DNA from: Astropecten irregularis
Lineage: Eukaryota; Echinodermata; Asteroidea; Paxillosida; Astropectinidae
Length of the DNA stretch: 64,000 bases
Direction of reading: 5' to 3'
Assembly: GCA_963971285.1 (NCBI GenBank)
Contig: OZ020250.1
Span: 16,848,499-16,912,498 of the forward strand
Position 1 is the stretch's first letter, and every line of letters starts with the position of its first letter. This document shows, piece by piece, positions 42,101 through 52,400 of this stretch. Position numbers and translations under genes: made by a program. Under the pieces are notes generated by a model that saw only the letters and a program-made list of their open reading frames with translations, ran no database searches and was not told the DNA's origin.

Positions 42101-45100
42101 AGAATTAATCTTTGTTCGGAGGCCAACATCAGACACTGCTTGTGAGAACACTGAGTATGGACCGTGCCCTGACTGTTTGGGGTTTTACCTCAAAGCCGAC
42201 CTGTGGAAGCATCTACACTACTTTTGCTGTGCAAGGAAGGATGAATCTACTACGATTGCACCTGTGAACAGGAAAAGCAGGGACGTCCGTCTGGAGAGTG
42301 CGTTGTTAATGGATGAATACAAAGAAGCCTCTCCTGTGGTCAAGGTTGTTCTTGCTGGAATGAAGCAGGATCACCTTTCAAAGGTAGTTCAAAGTGACCC
42401 ATTGATAATTCAGCTGGGAAATGCCCATGCACGTAAAACCTTTGGCATGGATCCCCAAAAGCGTCGCCACTATCTGTCACAAGAAATGCGCAATGCTGCA
42501 AGACTACTACTAAATCTCCAATTGCTGTCAAAGTCGAAATCACCATTAAACGATTTCATTTCTCCACAACAGTTCGACACTGTTGTGCAAGGCGTTCAAA
42601 TGACTGCTGGGCAAATAGAGCATGATGATATGAGGACAGAAACAGTGCGGCCATCATTGGCCCTAAAGCTTGGTCATAGTTTGGCCAAGTTGGGGGCCAT
42701 GAAGAGGTGCCTTGCCCTCCGAAGATCTGATATCGAGGCTGAACAGGCAGCAGAAAATTTCCTGAAACTCAAAGATGCGGAATGGTCAGAACATGTCTCA
42801 TCCGAAGTCCTGAAAACAATGTATCAGCGCAAGCATGACAAGGTAGTAGCCTGAATCAACAGATGTCAAGAAGTTTGCTGAATTCCTACAACAAAATGTC
42901 AAAGCCACATGTAGCAAGCTCAAGAAACAAGCCTCTGCTTCTAACTATCGAAGGTGCAGCGAGTTAGTGCTTGCAAGACTAACAACATTCAACAAGCGAA
43001 GGGCAGGGGAGATGGAGCAGTTACAGTGAGTAGATCTATTCTTGATACCTCAAGTTTTACTCACCATTTTAGGGGTCAACAAAAACCTGAATTTTAAATA
43101 GAACTACTATCCCCACTGATGCATGATAACTGTATTTCTCTCCACCAAGTTTTGTATTACATGTAATTGCAAAATATAAGATATATTGTATTACATGTAA
43201 ATGAATTTGTCTTCACGTTTATCCACTAGAATGTTTACCAGTATTGCATATAAGACTTAAAGCTATGCATGGTGGAAGTTCTGAGTAAAGTAGGATTTGC
43301 GGTTGCACCATGTACAAAAAAAACTCTTCTCTAAGTGTGTGGTTCTGAGAAGAACCGGTGGTGAACACTTGAAGTTCTGACACGTAGAGTGCTCTGTTCG
43401 TCTTCAGGAGAGTGACTAGGTGTGATAGTACCTCCTCACAGGCATGACACCTCATGAAAGAAATTGATATGGTTACCTTCCCGAAGACGAACGTTGAGTA
43501 TTCACCAACGGTTCTTCTTAGAACCAATATAGAGAACTTAGAGAAGAGGTTTTGTACACTGATATTTTTATGGCAAATACTACTTTATTTACCAGTGTTG
43601 CTTTGCAAAAATAAAAAATGATAGCTGTTTTTGTTACTGTACATTTTTAATCGTTCCATGTATCTGCATATCATGTCTAGTAGGCAAAAGTAGTCAAAGT
43701 AGGCATATGTTGCATTTGAAACAAATGTAATGGTTTTCCTTTTATTTAAATCTCCCTGTGCATATATATTACAAAGTGAATATTTGTTTTTGCTCTTGCA
43801 GCCTCAAGTCCTACACAACTCGTCCTAATTGGGATAAAGCTAGCATTACAGACATCCAGAAGTACCTGTCCCCACTGGAACGACATCTCATGAAGGAAAC
43901 TGACATGGTGTACACTCGAGGGAAGAGGGGAAGGCGGGTACCTATCCTCATTCCTTCGGAATGTAGGGAAGCCATGGAGCAGCTGGTAACATGCAGGGAT
44001 GTGTGTGGTGTGCCGAGAAACAACGCATACTTCTTTGCGAGACAGGGATGTCTGAGCAATATTAGAGCCTGTGACTGTCTTCGCCAACTTGCGCAAGAGG
44101 CAAGCCTTGAAAAGCCCCATCTTCTTCGTACAACAAAAGTCAGGAAATATACTGCTACCATCAGTCAAATACTGGACCTAAAAGAGTCACAGCTTGACTG
44201 GCTTGCAGATCACTTGGGTCATTCCATACAAGTACACAGGGACTTCTATCGTCTGTCAGCACCAACAGTTGAATTAACAAAGATTGCTAAACTGCTTCTC
44301 GCAATTGACAGTGGAAACATCGGTCAGTTTGTTGGCAAGTCACTGGATGAAATTCACCTGGAAGGTAATGATCAGTGTATCCGCTTTATATTAAGCTCTT
44401 TTGTTTTCAATTTATTCCAATCCCGACTTGTTTGCTTGAAATAGCATAAAAACAGTAGGTCTACCAGGTACAAGGTCCAGCTTGATGATCTGATGATCTT
44501 TTACATAAAAACATTGATCGTATGAAAAATTGCATTTTATTTTGGACTGATTTTGTACAAATTTTGTTTGTAATTGCTGATTTCATTCTCTATATTTGTC
44601 ATGTTTGTCATAACATTCAATTGTTATGACGTGGGCCTTCTTGTGGTCTTTGCAACAATGTCAAAGGAGGAATTCCATTGAAAAAATATAACTATATATA
44701 GGAAGCTTAACTCAGCAGAGATGGGACACAGAAAGAAGATGTCCCTGTATGTATTAAAATGAAGTTGTTTTCTTCTTTTGTTTGCACTGTCATGCCATAT
44801 TTTCAGTGAAATTGATGTACAAAAACTGTATCATTGGTATATATAACTGATGTTTCTTTTCAGACATCCATGTTGAAGACGATGGTTCTGACAATGATGA
44901 TGAGAATGAAGGTTGGCCCTCTTTTTGTTTGGGTATTTCATGCCCGTTTGCAATTTATACATTGATAAAGGGAATCATGCAATTCAAACCTTTGCAGAAA
45001 GTATTTGGCAGATGTAATTGCCATCATACATGTACATGCAATGTACACACTTTTTAATGAGCAATCTGCAAATATCTTGACAAGAGATGAAATGTACAAA

Positions 45101-48100
45101 AATGTGTCATTTTACAACTGACCTTCATAAATTACTATGGCCAAAGATCTGGAGTAGAAATGTTGCATTCTGCCTGCGTGTGTACGTTGTGCCTTTAATT
45201 GCTGTGCAGATAGAAATTGATCTTGATGGCCCTGAATCAGACCAAAAAATGCACTCTCCAAAATTAATATGGTCCCTTTTTGCTTTTCCCCCACCAGAGA
45301 AACATGGCTACATGCCACATAATTTTTCTTCCTCCCACACTTCTTGTGTTTTCAGGGTAGATGATAAGATTCCTTTAAGATCCAGGTTTTCTCTCTCCAA
45401 TACCTTAAGAATAACTGCCTTCTATGAATTTGTGTCATCCATTAGATTCTCCCGGCACAGTATCAACGCCCCAAGCAACCTCAAGGTCAAAAAAGAAGCC
45501 TAGTTGCAGACAGGAACAGTCCCCATGTAAGTTAAATTGTGTGATGGTTCTTTCTGTTTTGGCCAAAGACATAGCTAGCATATCAGTAGCCCTTTCATTC
45601 TCTTGTTACTTGGGATCCTCATGTGGCAGAACAGATTTCTGTAAGGTTTGTGTCAACTCCCAAAATGCACTTCAAGAATACCCATTTTAAGTACAAAGTG
45701 TTCTGTCCTCCATTAGGTTCTCCTAACTCGTCACCAGCAGCAGCAGCAACCTCATCAAGGGCACCACCAGCAAGGCCAACACCTTGGGAATCTCAGCTCT
45801 CAGGTACAATTTCACTGCATAGTTTTGTTTGACCAAATAGGCAAAGTGGGCAGAAGGAGTCTTCCCGGCTAGTTTACAGATAGAAAAGCCCCGGCCCTAA
45901 TCAACTCGCCCCTTACAAACTCGCCCCCTACAAACTTGCCCCAAGGCCATCTCGCCACCTGGCTCCACACCTCCTGGCTGACTCACCCCCTGATCAACGC
46001 TCCTTCTAATTACTGAAGGGTTAAGTGGTAAAAAGAACCACTTTTTGTGCATGTACATAAAGAATGTGGTAAACAATTTAATGTTTGTGCATTCTAATTA
46101 GTTGGCTAAATGTCTGCTTTTCTTTCTGCACTAAATCACAGTCAGTTTGTTTTCGTTTAATTCATTTCTCATCCAAGTTCTCAATTACTTTTGTTCTAAT
46201 TGTAGGTATTCATGCAAACAGAAAATTGAAGCTATAATTTCTCCCATTGTCATTAGAAAATACATGAAAAACCTCACTCATCCAATATAAGTTAGCCATT
46301 TTAATTGATCCCATTGCTTTTAATTGTGGTGATCACATCAAGAAAACTGACTGTATTGTTAAAGCTGTGTCTCATCGCCATTTCCCAACTAAATTTAGTC
46401 TTCATTAGTGTTGATTTTATTTACACATGGAGTTCTTAAAAATCACCTTGGTATTTTACATATCCAAGGTTGTTGGTTTCTTTATTACATGGTTGCAGTA
46501 GACCTACTGACCAACTAGTTAAACACCCTAATTAAAACTACCCTCTGCAACATTCCTTGCCATCAGTACCTTCCCCGCAACTAAGTGCCTTCTATGCAAT
46601 GATCGAGCAGCACCTGGACTTGTAGTCCTAGTCCTCTTAGTAATAACCTTTGGATTTAGATGACCTTCATAAATTACTATGGCCAAAGATCTGGAGTAGA
46701 AATGTTGCATTCTGCCTGCGTGTGTACGTTGTGCCTTTAATTGCTGTGCAGATAGAAATTGATCTTGATGGCCCTGAATCAGACCAAAAAATGCACTCTC
46801 CAAAATTAATATGGTCCCTTTTTGCTTTTCCCCCACCAGAGAAACATGGCTACATGCCACATAATTTTTCTTCCTCCCACACTTCTTGTGTTTTCAGGGT
46901 AGATGATAAGATTCCTTTAAGATCCAGGTTTTCTCTCTCCAATACCTTAAGAATAACTGCCTTCTATGAATTTGTGTCATCCATTAGATTCTCCCGGCAC
47001 AGTATCAACGCCCCAAGCAACCTCAAGGTCAAAAAAGAAGCCTAGTTGCAGACAGGAACAGTCCCCATGTAAGTTAAATTGTGTGATGGTTCTTTCTGTT
47101 TTGGCCAAAGACATAGCTAGCATATCAGTAGCCCTTTCATTCTCTTGTTACTTGGGATCCTCATGTGGCAGAACAGATTTCTGTAAGGTTTGTGTCAACT
47201 CCCAAAATGCACTTTAAGAATACCCATTTTAAGTACAAAGTGTTCTGTCCTCCATTAGGTTCTCCTAACTCGTCACCAGCAGCAGCAGCAACCTCATCAA
47301 GGGCACCACCAGCAAGGCCAACACCTTGGGAATCTCAGCTCTCAGGTACAATTTCACTGCATAGTTTTGTTTGACCAAATAGGCAAAGTGGGCAGAAGGA
47401 GTCTTCCCGGCTAGTTTACAGATAGAAAAGCCCCGGCCCTGATCAACTCGCCCCTTAGACCGTGTTTACACTTGATCCAGCTTGATCCGGCTAGGGCGAT
47501 CAAAGAAGGATCAGATCCCGCAAGGAGTTGTTGACGCGTTTACACTTGAGTCTTATCGCGCATTGATCCACCTTTACATAGCGTTTTTGGGGCAAAGAAA
47601 TACTGTTAAATACTGCATTGTTTCGGATAGTTCCATCCAATTTCGATCGTAACCCATGTCTAGAAATAATGGAAGCTTCGTTCTCGGACCACATTCCATC
47701 GGCCACGTAAAGACATGTCAAACGTCACGAAGAAAGACACTTTAGAAATCTGTAATACTAACCAAACACAAAAAGACTAATTTTGGGAAAAAATGCCTAG
47801 ATTCAAAAACGAAGTTCTTACGTGCAATGAATAAATACGGGATTTCAGAAACGGCGAGGAACGTTGCAGATAACTTTCATGTACTGTAAAATGGCGTACT
47901 GATAACAGAATACCATTAAAATTGTTCTTTTGTGCAGAGAAATGTAGTATTTTTTACGTGTTGAAACCAACTTTAATGGGACGCTTGCCCATTATGTCGT
48001 GATTGTTTATCGCATGGTTTCTCGTTTTTACCGGATTAGCAAGCCAAATTGCGGGATCTGATCCTGCTTTGCGTTTACATTTATTTTTTGATCCACCTTG

Positions 48101-49373
48101 CAGGATCTGATTGCCCTTCGATCCCGCATGAAAGGGCGATCAAAAAGGAGGATCTGATCCTGATCGCTCTTGCATTTACACTAGCTGTTGATCGCCCTTT
48201 GATCGCCCTTGCGGGATCTGATCCTCCTTTGATCGCCCTCGCGCGATCAAGTGTAAACGTGGTCTTACAAACTCGCCCCCTACAAACTTGCCCCAAGGCC
48301 ATCTCGCCACCTGGCTCCACACCTCCTGGCTGACTCACCCCCTGATCAACGCTCCTTCTAATTACTGAAGGGTTAAGTGGTAAAAAGAACCACTTTTTGT
48401 GCATGTACATAAAGAATGTGGTAAACAATTTAATGTTTGTGCATTCTAATTAGTTGGCTAAATGTCTGCTTTTCTTTCTGCACTAAATCACAGTCAGTTT
48501 GTTTTCGTTTAATTCATTTCTCATCCAAGTTCTCAATTACTTTTGTTCTAATTGTAGGTATTCATGCAAACAGAAAATTGAAGCTATAATTTCTCCCATT
48601 GTCATTAGAAAATACATGAAAAACCTCACTCATCCAATATAAGTTAGCCATTTTAATTGATCCCATTGCTTTTAATTGTGGTGATCACATCAAGAAAACT
48701 GACTGTATTGTTAAAGCTGTGTCTCATCGCCATTTCCCAACTAAATTTAGTCTTCATTAGTGTTGATTTTGTTTACACATGGAGTTCTTAAAAATCACCT
48801 TGGTATTTTACATATCCAAGGTTGTTGGTTTCTTTATTACATGGTTGCAGTAGACCTACTGACCAACTAGTTAAACACCCTAATTAAAACTACCCTCTGC
48901 AACATTCCTTGCCATCAGTACCTTCCCCGCAACTAAGTGCCTTCTATGCAATGATCGAGCAGCACCTGGACTTGTAGTCCTAGTCCTCTTAGTAATAACC
49001 ATTGGATTTATCAAACAGTTTGGCCATTCAACTGTTATAACAGTTGTCAATGTCTTGGACAGTTTTATGATAGCTTATATAAATAGTTGAATTTCTCTTT
49101 GGCTGCTATACATGTACATTACTCTCACTACTGTTTTCTGCATTTATTGTAGGACACACACAGAAAGTACGAAGACCATGGAGTAAGTCCGAGACAAGAG
49201 CCGTTTGGAAGGGTCTCCACACATTCATAGCAACTGAGAAGGTACCAGGGAAGGCTGATTGTGAAGCCTGTATTCAGGAACATGAATCGGTGCTAAACCA
49301 GAGATCATGGAAAGATGTAAAATATAAAGTAAAGACCATCATCATTGCGGCAAAAAGGGACAAAAGGCCATAA
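35234..49373 (+). CDS. SET methyltransferase - tyrosine recombinase - Myb-like fusion gene, 11 exons with one frameshift
   Basis: Exons: 35234-35370 (ATG 35238), 36613-36784, 38984-39194, 40071-43025, 43802-44364, 44864-44911, 45446-45526, 45717-45803, 46988-47068, 47259-47345 and 49153-49373. Phases agree at every junction. Order of modules: KMT5A-like SET domain; 27-bp (9-residue) minisatellite; acidic Ser/Cys-rich region; two C2H2-like fingers; tyrosine recombinase; acidic and Ser/Pro/Ala linkers; Myb/SANT-like end with RRPWSKSETRAVWKG and a TAA at 49371. Exon 4 is interrupted: TGA at 42852-42854, while homologous coding continues in the +1 frame from about 42850. Known relatives (recalled from teleost and invertebrate proteins, not searched) pair similar recombinase and Myb-like segments. 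Function is inferred: mobile Crypton-like element with a captured SET domain, a domesticated form, or a decaying copy. Confidence 0.75.
35677..36098. mobile_element. 422-bp fold-back element with paired tRNA-Thr-like arms
   Basis: Near-complete palindrome in the first intron of the SET gene. Ends ATAATATGCAAATTAGGC and its complement. The minus strand of the left arm reads like a tRNA: TGGCCTAGCGG (A box), CTGC-ACTGGTAA-GCAG (anticodon arm with an 8-nt loop containing GGT) and GTGGGTTCGAATCCCAC (T arm). The right arm carries a diverged plus-strand version (35965-36035). The extra loop base argues against a working tRNA. Confidence 0.88.
36875..37288. mobile_element. Fold-back element with tRNA-like arms (second type)
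   Basis: Inverted ends AAAGATGTGCATAGAAACTT / AAGTTTATTTGCACATCTTT. The minus strand of the left arm has TAGTTCAGTTGG (A box-like) and GCAGGTTTGATTCCTGC (T-arm/B box); the right arm has AGGTTCAATTCCAG. Different tRNA source from the element at 35677. Confidence 0.75.
37440..38667. mobile_element. 1228-bp TA-flanked transposon with ACCCGGGTAA subterminal repeats
   Basis: Inverted ends CTGGTTTCACACAG / CTGTGTGAAAACAG, each next to TA. ACCCGGGTAA-type motifs recur in the outer 200 bp at both ends. One 81-codon frame inside (37666-37911) is not recognised. Lies in the second intron of the SET gene. Confidence 0.75.
39195..40070. other. SET-gene intron 3, no further feature
   Basis: Lies between the SET exon and the minisatellite exon; no repeat or coding segment recognised. 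Confidence 0.6.
40071..43025 (+). CDS. Large exon: 9-residue minisatellite, zinc-finger-like motifs, recombinase N-terminal core (frameshifted)
   Basis: Acceptor TACTTTCCAG, then ANKKANSLTMKDSRN in frame with the SET exons. About 36 copies of GHGGMEDGT follow (40135-41110). After an acidic stretch come CFYCSKLVTKISKHLLSQH (C2H2, near 41910) and CPDCLGFYLKADLWKHLHYF with flanking Cys (near 42166). The region KAVVQSDPLIIQLG-like to KHDKVV resembles the N-terminal core-binding part of tyrosine recombinases. TGA occurs at 42852; in the +1 frame PESTDVKKFAEFLQQN continues to LARLTTFNKRRAGEMEQL, the box I region with the first catalytic Arg (codons 42997-43002). Donor CA|GTGAGT. Confidence 0.8.
40135..41110. 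repeat. 27-bp coding minisatellite, about 36 copies
   Basis: Unit GGCCATGGAGGGATGGAAGA plus TGGAACA, always 27 bp, so the frame is kept (GHGGMEDGT; variants GHEKMEDG, GHGQMEDG). A block holding GGAATAGGCCACAGAGGGAT occurs at about 40440 and again at about 41035, showing segmental duplication in the array. Other frames and the minus strand are open too, giving shadow proteins. Confidence 0.95.
42843..42856 (+). other. Frameshift/stop between zinc-finger half and recombinase half
   Basis: In the upstream frame GTA GTA GCC is followed by TGA (42852). The downstream frame is closed just upstream by TAG (42847), so the switch must fall within a few bases. One extra base (or two missing) explains it. 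A 20-nt GT...AG segment (42843-42862) does not restore the frame. Confidence 0.85.
43311..43558. mobile_element. About 248-bp MITE in the recombinase intron
   Basis: Inverted ends TGTACAAAAAAAACTCTTCT and AGAGAAGAGGTTTTGTACA; centre also partly self-complementary (TTCGTCTTCAGG / CCCGAAGACGAA). No clear longer target duplication. Confidence 0.7.
43802..44364 (+). CDS. Tyrosine-recombinase catalytic exon
   Basis: 187 codons. After LKSYTTRPNWDKASITD come VYTRGKRGRRVPILIP (beta-hairpin Lys region), NAYFFARQG, LLRTTKVRKYTATISQ (box II; catalytic Arg codon 44142-44144), LADHLGHSIQVHRDFYRLS (second His at 44220-44222; Tyr nucleophile at 44247-44249). The first His of HxxR is Thr. This is the arrangement R-K-(T)xxR-H-Y of the tyrosine recombinase fold as in Crypton/DIRS-like and XerC-type enzymes. 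Acceptor TGCTCTTGCAG, donor GTAATG; phases 2 and 1. Confidence 0.85.
45119..46660. repeat. Tandem segmental duplication, copy 1 (1542 bp)
   Basis: Starts TGACCTTCATAAATTACTAT and is repeated immediately at 46661 with only scattered single-base differences. Contains the linker exon pair. Confidence 0.95.
45446..45803 (+). CDS. Linker exon pair, copy 1 (45446-45526 and 45717-45803)
   Basis: First exon: DSPGTVSTPQATSRSKKKPS then CRQEQSP, basic and Ser/Pro-rich. Second: SPNSSPAAAATSSRAPPARP then TPWESQLSG. Both are phase 1 to phase 1, so the pair can be repeated without breaking the frame. Acceptors CATTAG and donors GTAAGT and GTACAA. Confidence 0.65.
46988..47345 (+). CDS. Linker exon pair, duplicated copy 2 (46988-47068 and 47259-47345)
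   Basis: Exact positional copies (+1542) of the exons at 45446 and 45717 with splice sites and phases intact. They could be spliced in tandem or used alternatively. Confidence 0.6.
47458..48264. mobile_element. 807-bp Harbinger-type MITE with TTA target duplication and visible empty site
   Basis: Inverted ends GACCGTGTTTACACTTGATC / GATCAAGTGTAAACGTGGTC (18 of 20 match), flanked by TTA (47455-47457 and 48265-48267). Copy 1 of the duplication has CGCCCCTTACAAACTCG with a single TTA: the unoccupied site. TTA duplication fits PIF/Harbinger. GATC-CGCCCTT-type subterminal repeats; no transposase frame. Confidence 0.93.
49153..49373 (+). CDS. Myb/SANT-like C-terminal exon
   Basis: Acceptor TTTATTGTAG in phase 1, then GHTQKVRRPWSKSETRAVWK, GLHTFIATEKVPGKADCEAC, a conserved-looking QRSWKDVKYKVKTII and TAA. 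RPWS-x-E-x5-W with regularly spaced bulky residues and the CEAC pair resemble the Myb-like end seen after recombinase-derived domains in teleost proteins (from memory). Likely DNA binding. Confidence 0.7.
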
Positions 49374-49499
49374 ACCAATGTCAAACAGTCTGGCCATTCA
49401 AAAATTGCAGTTGTATGGGCCATTAGCTAATGATGCTTTGTACCTCATCCTTGTAGATGTACTTAGTTGATAAGACGATGATTTGATGGGTTTTCAATA

Positions 49500-52400
49500 T
49501 AAAAATGAACATTCCGTAACACAATTGTTGGACACTTTAGCCTATCTAGCAAAGTAGGCACAGTTTTGTGGGCATAAGCTAATGATGCTACCTCATCCTT
49601 GTGGGGCATCACCAAACCTTGCAGCTTTGTGGCATATGTACTGTTGATGTAAACACAGTCTTATGGGGAATGTTAGACTGGCCTTGTGAGGCATTGATCA
49701 TGGATGTATTAAGCACATCTTTATGGGACATCATAGTTGCAATGGAAATTATTTGAACCCAGAGTTAATAACCTTTGAAAGGGTTGGCAGTCTTATGAAG
49801 GATATACACATGTACTTAGTTGATCAAGAAAACAATGATTTAATAGGTGCATGCTCAAACCTGGACCATTGGTTTAATGAGAATTTTTCCTGAATTTGTT
49901 GTACTTGTTCCTTTTAAAGTTTTTAAATTACATTATATACTCTTGCCTTGAATCATAAGATTAAAGTTTTGAAATTCCATTTTGTGAAGTAAATTGTTCT
50001 TGGTTCATGAGCTATAGGTCTTAAGTGACTGGTGTCACAGTGATAAGACAAATGCCACTGGTCAAATTGAAAATGAACATTCTGTAACACAATTGTTGGA
50101 CACTTTAGCCTATCTAGCAAAGTAGGCACAGTTTTGTGGGCATAAGCTAATGATGCTACCTCATCCTTGTGGGGCATCACCAAACCTTGCAGCTTTGTGG
50201 CATATGTACTGTTGATGTAAACACAGTCTTATGGGGAATGTTAGACTGGCCTTGTGAGGCATTGATCATGGATGTATTAAGCACATCTTTATGGGACATC
50301 ATAGTTGCAATGGAAATTATTTGAACCCAGAGTTAATAACCTTTGAAAGGGTTGGCAGTCTTATGAAAGATATACACATGTACTTAGTTGATCAAGAAAA
50401 CAATGATTTAATAGGTGCATACTCAAACCTGGACCATTGGTTTCATGAGAATTTTTCCTGAATTTGTTGTACTTGTTCCTTTTAAAGTTTTTAAATTCCA
50501 TTTTGTGAAGTAAATTGTTCTCAGTTCATGAGCTATAGGTCTTAAGTGACTGATGTCACAGTGATAAGACAAATGCCACTGGTCAAATTGAAAATGAAAA
50601 TTCCGTAACACAATTGTTGGACACTTTAGCTTATCTAGCAAAGTAGGCACAGTTTTGTGGGGCATAAGCTAATGATGCTACCTCATCCTTGTGGGGCATC
50701 ACCAAACCTTGCAGCTTTGTGGCATATGTACTGTTGATGTAAACACAGTCTTATGGGGAATGTTAGACTGGCCTTGTGAGGCATTGATCATGGATGTATT
50801 AAGCACATCTTTATGGGACATCATAGTTGCAATGGAAATTATTTGAACCCAGAGTTAATAACCTTTGAAAGGGTTGGCAGTCTTATGAAGGATATACACA
50901 TGTACTTAGTTGATCAAGAAAACAATGATTTAATAGGTGCATACTCAAACCTGGACCATTGGTTTCATGAGAATTTTTCCTGAATTTGTAGTACTTGTTC
51001 CTTTTAAAGTTTTTAAATTACATTATATACTCTTGCCTTGAATCATAAGATTAAAGTTTTGAAATTCCATTTTGTGAAGTAAATTGTTCTTGGTTCATGA
51101 GCTATAGGTCTTAAGTGACTGGTGTCACAGTGATAAGACAAATGCCACTGGTCAAATTGAAAATGAACATTCTGTAACACAATTGTTGGACACTTTAGCC
51201 TATCTAGCAAAGTAGGCACAGTTTTGTGGGCATAAGCTAATGATGCTACCTCATCCTTGTGGGCCATCACCAAACCTTGCAGCTTTGTGGCATATGTACT
51301 GTTGATGTAAACACAGTCTTATGGGGAATGTTAGACTGGCCTTGTGAGGCATTGATCATGGATGTATTAAGCACATCTTTATGGGACATCATAGTTGCAA
51401 TGGAAATTATTTGAACCCAGAGTTAATAACCTTTGAAAGGGTTGGCAGTCTTATGAAGGATATACACATGTACTTAGTTGATCAAGAAAACAATGATTTA
51501 ATAGGTGCATGCTCAAACCTGGACCATTGGTTTCATGAGAATTTTTCCTGAATTTGTTGTACTTGTTCCTTTTAAAGTTTTGAAATTCCATTTTGTGAAG
51601 TAAATTGTTCTTGGTTCATGAGCTATAGGTCTTAAGTGACTGATGTCACAGTGATAAGACAAATGCCACTGGTCAAATTGAAAATGAACATTCTGCAACA
51701 CAATTGTTGGACACTTAAGCTTATCTAGCAAAGTAGGCACAGTTTTGTGGGGCATAAGCTAATGATGCTACCTCATCCTTGTGGGGCATCACCAAACCTT
51801 GCAGCTTTGTGGCATATGTACTGTTGATGTAAACACAGTCTTATGGGGAATGTTAGACTGGCCTTGTGAGGCATTGATCATGGATGTATTAAGCACATCT
51901 TTATGGGACATCATAGTTGCAATGGAAATTATTTGAACCCAGAGTTAATAACCTTTGAAAGGGTTGGCAGTCTTATGAAGGATATACACATGTACTTAGT
52001 TGATCAAGAAAACAATGATTTAATAGGTGCATGCTCAAACCTGGACCATTGGTTTCATGAGAATTTTTCCTGAATTTGTAGTACTTGTTCCTTTTAAAGT
52101 TTTTAAATTACATTATATACTCTTGCCTTCAATCATAAGATTAAAGTTTTGAAATTCCATTTTGTGAAGTAAATTGTTCTTGGTTCATGAGCTATAGGTC
52201 TTAAGTGACTGATGCCACAGTGATAAGACAAATGCCACTGGTCAAATTGAAAATGAACATTCTGTAACACAATTGTTGGACACTTTAGCCTATCTAGCAA
52301 AGTAGGCACAGTTTTGTGGGCATAAGCTAATGATGCTACCTCATCCTTGTGGGGCATCACCAAACCTTGCAGCTTTGTGGCATATGTACTGTTGATGTAA

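Larger units (their letters stand above)
46661..49010. repeat. Tandem segmental duplication, copy 2 (with an 807-bp insertion)
   Basis: Same sequence as 45119-46660 but interrupted at 47458-48264 by a MITE plus its 3-bp duplication. Ends at ATTGGATTTA before unique sequence resumes. Confidence 0.95.

Noticed and set aside
42843-42862. 20-nt micro-intron (GTAGTA...CAG) to explain the stop in exon 4
   Set aside because: Too short for splicing and its removal does not reach the downstream reading frame.
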